Positions 5,447-10,801 of a stretch of DNA of 10,801 nucleotides are shown here, in pieces (positions within the stretch are counted from its first letter, which is position 1; each line of letters begins with the position of its first letter). This stretch comes from Kofleriaceae bacterium (GTDB lineage: Bacteria; Myxococcota_A; Polyangia; Haliangiales; Haliangiaceae). The position numbers and the translations under genes are program-made. The stretch spans positions 1-10,801 of the forward strand of contig JAESTW010000246.1 of NCBI GenBank assembly GCA_016763395.1. Reading direction: 5' to 3'. The notes under the pieces were generated by a model that was not told where the DNA came from, searched no databases, and worked only from the letters and a program-made list of their open reading frames with translations.

Positions 5447-7019
5447 CGACCTTAGGACGAGTAGCTGGAAGGTCAAATTACGCACCTTTGTCGCTCGTCC
5501 AAGCTTCGCTTTTTTTGCTATCTCACTGCTCGCCTACTCCTATTTTTACCAAGCGGGTGGATGGAATCAAAACGTCCGCTTTGACTTAGTCCGCTCCCTT
5601 ACCGAGCAGCGAAGCGTCGTTATTGACGACTATCGGCGCAATAGCGGTGATTTGAGCTGCTATGGAGACAAGGGCGTTTGCAAAGGTGTTGCAAAGGCAG
5701 TCAATAACGAGCACTACTACTGCGACAAGGCTCCGGGTGTTTCGCTCTTGGGCGTTGTGCCCTATGTGGCAATCTACGCGCTCGCTGGCGATGATAAGCC
5801 CAGTGCAAACTACCTGCGAAACTCGGTCTATCTCAGTACGATCGTATCCGTTGCCCTGCCTTCGGCGTTCTCCGTGGCATTTCTCTTCGCTCTGCTCTTG
5901 GCCCTGCGGTTTTCTCGCTGGACCAGCTCGGCTCTGGCATTTGGCTATGGATTTTCGACTCTCGCCTTCCCTTATTCGACCCTGCTCTACGGACATCAAA
6001 CTGCAGCCGCGTTGCTCTTTATTGGCTTTGCCCTACTTGTCCGGGCGCGCCACAACAAGAGTGATCCGCCGATGTTTCTGGTCGGACTGTGTTTGGGCTT
6101 CTCGGTGGTTTGCGAGTACCCCGCCGCATTGGCTGTGATACCAATCTCGGTGTACGCCGCCGTGTACTTCAGGCCGTGGAAGCGACTCTTGGGCTTCGTT
6201 CTAGGCGGAGCACTGTGCATCGTGATTCTAACCGGCTACCACTGGGTCACCTTCGGCGGACCGCTAACCCTGCCCTACGAGTTTTCAACCCAACACTTCC
6301 GCTCCTTGGGAATCTTCATGGGCCTGGGCGCGCCCAACTGGCCGGCCTTTTCCAACACCATGTTCACAAGCTATCGCGGACTCTTCTTCTCCGCTCCATG
6401 GCTGCTCTTGGCGTTTCCTGGCGCGTATTTCATGATTCGAAAATCAAGACTGCGGGCCGAAGCAATTGTAAGCTTGTCCGTCTTCCTGCTCTTTTTGTGG
6501 ATGACCTCGTCCCTTATTGACTCCTGGCATGGTGGCTGGAGCATGGGCGCTCGCTACATGATCCCTGCCATCCCCTTCCTAGTTTTTCTTATCGCCGGAT
6601 TGGCATTGCCGAGAACCTCAGATGATTCTGGCAAGACCAGCACGGACAAGGCGCCAATTGGTGCACGCAAGTGGCTGCGTCCGGGCATTCAAGTACTGCT
6701 TGCACTGGCAATCGGTTACTCCGCCCTCTTGATGCTCTCCGCAGCTGCCGTGAGGCCCGAAGTCCCACAGCAAATCAAAGAACCCTTTGCCAAGTATCTC
6801 ACACCACATTTCTATGCTGGTGAACTGAGTCTAAACGCACAGGGAATCGACATGGTTGCTCCACCTAGAGGCAAACCCAAGCCCCGAGCGTGGAATCTCG
6901 GACACAAGCTGGGCCTTACTGGACTGACTAGCTTACTTCCACTACTGCTGGCCTTTGCGGTGTTCCTGGGCTGGATTGCCCTGTGGATTCGGCGCTCTCG
7001 GACAGCTCACCGCGACTAA
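5439..7019 (+). CDS. Polytopic membrane protein, GT-C-like glycosyltransferase candidate
   Basis: I do not recognise a specific named gene. The 526-residue protein has about ten hydrophobic segments (near 22-37, 102-116, 130-157, 162-182, 186-201, 211-225, 229-243, 250-268, 318-333, 341-358, 374-390, 417-436 and 491-516; some are short). The large loop after the first helix carries RFDLVRSLTEQ (47-57), two aspartates D63/D64, and HYYCDKAPG (92-100). The motif GGWSMGARYMIPAIPF (365-380) resembles the GG-x-fGxRyxxPxxPF stretch seen in uncharacterised GT-C-type membrane glycosyltransferases, which use lipid-linked sugars on the periplasmic side. C74 and C81 sit in an inserted segment and could form a disulfide. 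The ATG overlaps the tatC stop by 8 bases (ATGAGTAA), so translation is probably coupled and the gene belongs to the same operon. The enzymatic role is inference. Confidence 0.75.
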   Translation: MSNDLRTSSWKVKLRTFVARPSFAFFAISLLAYSYFYQAGGWNQNVRFDLVRSLTEQRSVVIDDYRRNSGDLSCYGDKGVCKGVAKAVNNEHYYCDKAPGVSLLGVVPYVAIYALAGDDKPSANYLRNSVYLSTIVSVALPSAFSVAFLFALLLALRFSRWTSSALAFGYGFSTLAFPYSTLLYGHQTAAALLFIGFALLVRARHNKSDPPMFLVGLCLGFSVVCEYPAALAVIPISVYAAVYFRPWKRLLGFVLGGALCIVILTGYHWVTFGGPLTLPYEFSTQHFRSLGIFMGLGAPNWPAFSNTMFTSYRGLFFSAPWLLLAFPGAYFMIRKSRLRAEAIVSLSVFLLFLWMTSSLIDSWHGGWSMGARYMIPAIPFLVFLIAGLALPRTSDDSGKTSTDKAPIGARKWLRPGIQVLLALAIGYSALLMLSAAAVRPEVPQQIKEPFAKYLTPHFYAGELSLNAQGIDMVAPPRGKPKPRAWNLGHKLGLTGLTSLLPLLLAFAVFLGWIALWIRRSRTAHRD

Positions 7020-7038
7020 CTGGAAAGCTGGCTCGGCG

Positions 7039-7067
7039 TTGGTATTCCTGCCCTGCGCTGCTATCAT
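7039..7067 (+). promoter_or_regulatory. Candidate sigma70-type promoter for a leaderless message
   Basis: TTGGTA (7039-7044) and TATCAT (7062-7067) are separated by exactly 17 bases, matching the consensus at 4 of 6 and 5 of 6. The ATG at 7074 begins six bases after the -10 element, right where transcription would start. There is no Shine-Dalgarno before that ATG, which fits leaderless translation. It lies 20 bases after the stop of the preceding gene. Confidence 0.45.
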
Positions 7068-7073
7068 GCTGCT

Positions 7074-7319
7074 ATGGGAATACTTTGGATTGACTTGAGT
7101 GAGAACATTCGAACCTGTCTGGACGCGCTGCGGGCACTGCAATATGACAACGAACATGACTCGCGTATGTGCCTCGTACTCATTCGCCGAGAAACCAGGC
7201 AATTCCGAAATCGAAAAACATTGATGTCACAGATAGCCCGTTTGCTAGCCGCTAACAACAAAGATCGAGCCATCAAGTTACTGAAAAGCGTACCCCAGCG
7301 ACGCTTTCGCTGGCTCTAG
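7074..7319 (+). CDS. Small hypothetical protein, basic, 81 aa
   Basis: I do not recognise this protein. It fills most of the 311-base space between the membrane-protein gene and the STAND gene. The predicted protein is largely helix-compatible and basic, with Arg/Lys-rich stretches RRETRQFRNRK (38-48) and PQRRFRWL at the C-terminus, and a helical segment SQIARLLAANNKDRAIKLL (52-70). Codon choice looks like that of its neighbours. There is no Shine-Dalgarno, but a promoter-like element ends six bases before the ATG. Its stop lies 11 bases before the STAND start, so the two would share a message. It has no transmembrane segment. It may be real or a chance ORF over a leader; an overlapping antisense ORF (7064-7276) adds doubt. 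Confidence 0.45.
   Translation: MGILWIDLSENIRTCLDALRALQYDNEHDSRMCLVLIRRETRQFRNRKTLMSQIARLLAANNKDRAIKLLKSVPQRRFRWL
7295..7313 (+). other. Hairpin just upstream of the STAND gene
   Basis: CCAGCGA (7295-7301) pairs perfectly with TCGCTGG (7307-7313) across a 5-base loop. The stem covers the last codons of the small ORF and ends 17 bases before the ATG at 7331. No T-run follows, so it is not an intrinsic terminator. It could affect initiation of the downstream gene, which has no visible Shine-Dalgarno. Confidence 0.4.
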
Positions 7320-7330
7320 CCGCCTCGACT

Positions 7331-9937
7331 ATGATCGCACCTAGTCTCGCAACTCCTTTTCTTGGCCGAGAAAAACTCCTAGATGAACTCGAGCACCTAG
7401 TTGGTAATCCCCATCGCCTGATTACTCTTTGGGGACCAGCCGGAATTGGCAAGACTCGACTTGCAACTGAATACCAACGCAGACGAGAGCAGGGAAATAT
7501 CATATTCTGTGATTTGTCGACCTGTGAATCCCTTGCCGAGGTTTGCAGAGTGCTCTGGGGCGCACTTCATTTGCCAAGCTCTGCCAGTAGCGACGATCTC
7601 GAGAGTTGTACGGCAATTGGCGATGCATTGGTTGCCGCTGATATTGATCTCTTGCTGCTGGATAACTGTGAACAAATACCGGACGCCGTCACTCGGTGCC
7701 AGAGTATATGGCTGAGTGCGAGTCCCAATCTCGCAATACTAGTCACCTCACGCGAGCGACTTCGTTGCAAGCAGGAATATGTCTTAGAGATTCCATCGCT
7801 CTCGCTGCCCCAACCCGGCAACGACATTGCCAGCTCACCGGCGGCTCAACTTTTCGCACAACTTGCAAAGCATGCGCAACCTGACTTCTCGCTTCGCAAA
7901 GAAAATGAGAATGCCATTCTCGCATTGGTACAGCGACTCGACGGAATACCATTGGCCATCGAGCTCGCCTCCGCTCATATCAACATGTTCGGGCTCCAAG
8001 GATTACTTGAGAACATTGCTCAGCAACTAGATATCCTACGTGGACCTCGCGATGCGGTTCCAAGGCAAGCAACCCTACGCAGCGCCATATCGTGGTCGTG
8101 GCAACTCCTGACGAATCCAGAAAAGAGAGTCCTTGTGGAATCATCGCGCTTCACCGGGGGATTTTCTCTGGAGGCTGCATTGCACGTTCTCACTGAGGAC
8201 GATGACACTCTCGAGACCATCGCTATTTTACAGTCCTTGCGTGATAAGTCGATGATACGAGCTTCTGAGCACAAGGATGTCATCCGCTTTAGCCACTACC
8301 AAAGCATTCAACTCTTTGCTCAGGATATAAGGCTGAGTTCTGAGAACGACAACAATGCTTCCGCTCAGTATCATCGCTACTTTGTTGATCTTGCCATCTC
8401 GGGATACCGCGCTATTGAGGAAAAGGGATGCCCTATCAGCTTCGCTACACTCTGTGAAGAGCGGAGGAACCTACTAGAAGTTCTCAGCACAACGCTCGCA
8501 AGCAAGGGCACAATCGACGCTGCGTCCGACGCAATTGAGCTCGCACTTGCGCTGGACAATGTGCTGAGTGCGGAAGGTCCGCTATTGCTAGACCTTACGC
8601 TGCTCAAAGACACCTTGGCCTTCGCTTCGGACTTCCCCGTGCCTCATTGGCAGCTCAATCGAATGTATCGTGCCCTCGGAAAAGCCTACCTCCTCCAAGG
8701 AGAGTTCGTACTTGCAGAGAATGCACTTAAACTCGCGCTTAAAAAGTATTCCGAGGGACTTACATCGGAGACATGGACTGATCTCGGAATCGTGTATCAC
8801 GGACACCGAGATCTCGAGCAAGCAGAGAGCTGCTACAACAATGCACTCGAGACTCAAACTCCCAATACCGCGTCCAGATCGGTCGCCAAAACCTTAGGTA
8901 ACTTGGCTGCCATTGCTCTCGATCAGGGGGATATTCTTACATCAAAGAATCGTCACCGAGAAGCGATCGCGCTTTTACGAAAGGTTGGTGACTCTCGGCT
9001 AGAGGCTACCGCCCTCAGTAACTTGGCAATCGTCGACGTCGAATTGGGGCAGTTCGACGAAGCTCGAGTTCACATTCGAAGCGCTGTCCGAACACTCGAG
9101 TCTCTGGGAGACAGGCGATCTCTTGGAATCGCCTTGGATACCATGGCAGCAGTTGAGCACATTGAGGGATACTTGGAAGAGGCGTTAACGATCTATGAGC
9201 GCGCGATTGCAACACAGTATGTCGTCGGCGATCAGCGATCCCGCGCAATGAGTCTAGGCCGCCTTGGAGCCATCATGGCTTGTATTGGAGAACCCGCTGA
9301 GGCACTTGGGCACATCGATGAAGCGGAGAGAATTCTCGATGGCTTGGGTGCCCAAACGGCCCGCGAAGCTATTGGAATAACCAGGCATTTTCTTAGCATC
9401 CCGAAAATTGTAAGGGCTAAGCTCGACGGCAACAACTGTGACGCAAAAGAACGTATTTCTGCCCTGCGATTGCAAATGAAGCGCGCGTCCGAGGGAGAAT
9501 CTCCACTCATAAAGCGCAGCGACGATGCACGAACTCTGCTGGGACTGCTAGATTCGACATTGACCCAACTGGAGTCAGGCGAGCTTGCCAACGACGGTCA
9601 TGGACTTGTAGTTGGCCCCTATGCGCGCTGGTTTCGAGTCCCTGATGGGCAATGGCAAGAATTGCGCAGCCTCGGAACCATTCGAAAAATTCTCTACGCG
9701 CTTGTGATTGAGAAACGCAGATCACCCGGAAGCAGATTGCCCATGATGGCCTTACAAGCAGCCGGTTGGCCAGAAGAAAGCATCCAGGTCGAGTCCGGTG
9801 CCAATCGAGTCTACGTCGCTCTAAACAAACTCAGAAAAATGGGATTCGATGGAATTATTCTTAGGTCTGGTTCAGGGTACTACTTAAACCCTGAGATTGA
9901 AGTGCATAGAACGTTCATCGATTGGCGATTGCTGTAG
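7331..9937 (+). CDS. STAND-class ATPase regulator with TPR repeats and C-terminal winged-helix domain
   Basis: This 868-residue protein looks like a signal-responsive transcriptional regulator. An N-terminal NB-ARC/AAA-type NTPase starts with PFLGREKLLDEL (9-20), then Walker A GPAGIGKTRL (35-44, K41), Walker B LLLLDNCEQ (107-115, D111), the LVTSRERL sensor segment (137-144), and GIPLAIELASA (205-215) of the helical domain. A linker region (about 250-430) is followed by TPR-like helical pairs (about 440-670), e.g. GKAYLLQGEFVLAENALKLA and LSNLAIVDVELGQFDEA. The last about 100 residues, with GANRVYVALNKLRKMGFDGI (823-842) and SGSGYYLNP (846-854), match the OmpR/PhoB-type winged helix: recognition helix plus wing. 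In STAND regulators of the family, ATP switching is known to control activity. Here the DNA-binding domain is at the C-terminus, opposite to SARP/AfsR. The ATG gives the expected short lead to the first motif. No ribosome site is visible, suggesting coupling to the small ORF upstream. The target genes are unknown. Confidence 0.88.
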   Translation: MIAPSLATPFLGREKLLDELEHLVGNPHRLITLWGPAGIGKTRLATEYQRRREQGNIIFCDLSTCESLAEVCRVLWGALHLPSSASSDDLESCTAIGDALVAADIDLLLLDNCEQIPDAVTRCQSIWLSASPNLAILVTSRERLRCKQEYVLEIPSLSLPQPGNDIASSPAAQLFAQLAKHAQPDFSLRKENENAILALVQRLDGIPLAIELASAHINMFGLQGLLENIAQQLDILRGPRDAVPRQATLRSAISWSWQLLTNPEKRVLVESSRFTGGFSLEAALHVLTEDDDTLETIAILQSLRDKSMIRASEHKDVIRFSHYQSIQLFAQDIRLSSENDNNASAQYHRYFVDLAISGYRAIEEKGCPISFATLCEERRNLLEVLSTTLASKGTIDAASDAIELALALDNVLSAEGPLLLDLTLLKDTLAFASDFPVPHWQLNRMYRALGKAYLLQGEFVLAENALKLALKKYSEGLTSETWTDLGIVYHGHRDLEQAESCYNNALETQTPNTASRSVAKTLGNLAAIALDQGDILTSKNRHREAIALLRKVGDSRLEATALSNLAIVDVELGQFDEARVHIRSAVRTLESLGDRRSLGIALDTMAAVEHIEGYLEEALTIYERAIATQYVVGDQRSRAMSLGRLGAIMACIGEPAEALGHIDEAERILDGLGAQTAREAIGITRHFLSIPKIVRAKLDGNNCDAKERISALRLQMKRASEGESPLIKRSDDARTLLGLLDSTLTQLESGELANDGHGLVVGPYARWFRVPDGQWQELRSLGTIRKILYALVIEKRRSPGSRLPMMALQAAGWPEESIQVESGANRVYVALNKLRKMGFDGIILRSGSGYYLNPEIEVHRTFIDWRLL

Positions 9938-9956
9938 ATGCTGATCTAACCGGACA

Positions 9957-10801
9957 TCATCGAACTCGATAGGAGCCCAGAAAGATGTCTCCGTCGGCGG
10001 ACGCATCTAGGAGCACTCCCGTTGCGAGATCGGCTGGACCACTCAATGCGCCAGTGACGTATAGACGGCCTTGATAGCTCTCAGCGCCCCAGCCAAAGTC
10101 CGCGCCAGTTGATCCAATGCCGAATGCCCAATTCGGTGTCCCATCATCGAGCGCTAACGAGCCAAAAAAGGCATCGTTTCCACCGATAGCAGTCAACATC
10201 GTTACTCCAACAGATAGCAGTCCCGAGTATTGTCCGGCGACAAATACCTCGCCATCCTCGACGTCTACATCCAGCGCACGAGCGGTTCCAGCTCCAGGAA
10301 ATACCTGGCTCCAACGAGTCGCCAATGTGGAGTCCAGTGAAACAACGAACGCATCGCTGTCGATGGAAGTCTGTGTCCCACTTCCGAAGTCAATGGCTCC
10401 AGTAAATAGGCCAGATATCACAACACCACGCTCGGCAGTCGCTGCGATCCCACGTCCTTTGGCACTTGCTCCGGCTGCGCCAAAGGTCGACAGAATTCGC
10501 TCCTCGCCTTCGGGATTTATTTTCAGGACGAATACATCCGATGTTCCCAAAGCTGTTGCATTGCCCAATGCCCCAAACTCCACTTGTCCGGAAAAGTCGC
10601 CTGTGACATGTAGTTTGTCGTTCGCGGTCGTGACAGCAGCGCCATAGGCCGTTTCGTTACCCGTTCCGCCGTAGGTATGATGCCAGTTTGCAGTCCCAGT
10701 TTCTCGATTGAGATCCACCACAAATATGTCTCGTCCGCCGGCACTTGATGTCGGTATTTGTCCGAGCAGTCCAGGCAGTGCAAATTGCTCGTCGAAATGC
10801 C
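9957..10801 (-). CDS. SBBP/beta-propeller-type repeat protein (C-terminal part, 5' end beyond window)
   Basis: The frame is open from the right edge to a TGA at 9957-9959: 280 complete codons. The GTG at 10721 is not a real start, since the reading frame continues upstream through SSAGGRDIFVVDLN. Five repeat starts of the form D-[IVA]-F are visible, at DNA positions 10730, 10538, 10355, 10175 and 9989 (reverse), spaced 60 to 64 residues. Between them recur a Trp-containing strand (e.g. TANWHHTYGG, TPNWAFGIG), a strand like KLHVTGDFSG or RLYVTGALSG, and a short loop before the next D-x-F. This is the pattern of SBBP-type beta-propeller blades, typical of secreted or surface proteins in environmental bacteria. 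The protein ends 10 residues into the last repeat (GDIFLGSYRVR), which could close the propeller with an N-terminal strand outside the window. No signal peptide can be seen because the start is missing. The binding partner is unknown. Confidence 0.85.
   Translation of the reverse strand, partial: HFDEQFALPGLLGQIPTSSAGGRDIFVVDLNRETGTANWHHTYGGTGNETAYGAAVTTANDKLHVTGDFSGQVEFGALGNATALGTSDVFVLKINPEGEERILSTFGAAGASAKGRGIAATAERGVVISGLFTGAIDFGSGTQTSIDSDAFVVSLDSTLATRWSQVFPGAGTARALDVDVEDGEVFVAGQYSGLLSVGVTMLTAIGGNDAFFGSLALDDGTPNWAFGIGSTGADFGWGAESYQGRLYVTGALSGPADLATGVLLDASADGDIFLGSYRVR

Noticed and set aside
7331..9937. STAND ATPase as an Avs-type antiphage effector
   Set aside because: There is no nuclease, protease or membrane effector domain; the C-terminus looks like a winged-helix DNA-binding domain and no other defence genes are nearby.
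10117..10647. Plus-strand ORF of 176 codons near the right edge
   Set aside because: It is antisense to the repeat protein, whose periodic D-x-F blades are clear; the plus-strand product is Pro/Ser-rich without a domain pattern.
10719..10721. GTG as start of the repeat protein
   Set aside because: The frame stays open and in repeat register (AGGRDIFVV) up to the window edge, so the true start lies outside.

Overview
The window reads as a compact chromosomal stretch from a Gram-negative, aerobic bacterium, most likely a Myxococcota/Deltaproteobacteria-type organism. This placement is an inference. It rests on the STAND ATPase carrying a C-terminal winged helix, the SBBP-type repeat protein, a TatB-type protein with a long acidic tail, and moderately GC-rich genes that are tightly packed and often overlapping. 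No rRNA, tRNA, transposase, phage gene or CRISPR array is visible.

Layout. Bases 1-286 (minus) hold the N-terminal third of a heme A synthase (ctaA), cut by the window edge. It is divergent from a plus-strand gene at 335-1369 that encodes a metallo-beta-lactamase/beta-CASP exonuclease-like protein. That protein has lost nearly all of its metal ligands but ends in a motif resembling a sliding-clamp-binding peptide. After a 224-base gap with small palindromes come four plus-strand genes packed so closely that they are probably one operon: a class A penicillin-binding protein (1594-3729), a TatB-like protein with an acidic Ser/Asp/Glu tail (3742-4482), TatC (4475-5446) and a polytopic membrane protein resembling GT-C glycosyltransferases (5439-7019). 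Both of the last two junctions are 8-base overlaps (ATGNNTRA), and the tatC end carries a 9-base tandem repeat.

The next unit starts with a sigma70-like promoter placed so that a small 81-codon ORF (7074-7319) would be translated from a leaderless message. Eleven bases later is an 868-residue STAND ATPase with TPR repeats and a C-terminal winged-helix domain (7331-9937). A convergent minus-strand gene, open to the right edge (9957-10801), encodes a beta-propeller-like protein with about 60-residue repeats. Only 19 bases separate the two stops.

How the genes fit together. The central operon is cell-envelope biology: peptidoglycan synthesis, folded-protein export, and perhaps a membrane glycosyltransferase. 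The ctaA fragment belongs to aerobic respiration (heme A for cytochrome oxidase). The STAND protein looks like a signal-integrating transcriptional regulator, and its target is unknown. The best candidates for something undescribed are the apparently inactive nuclease-fold protein with a possible clamp-binding tail, and the leaderless small ORF plus STAND regulator pair.
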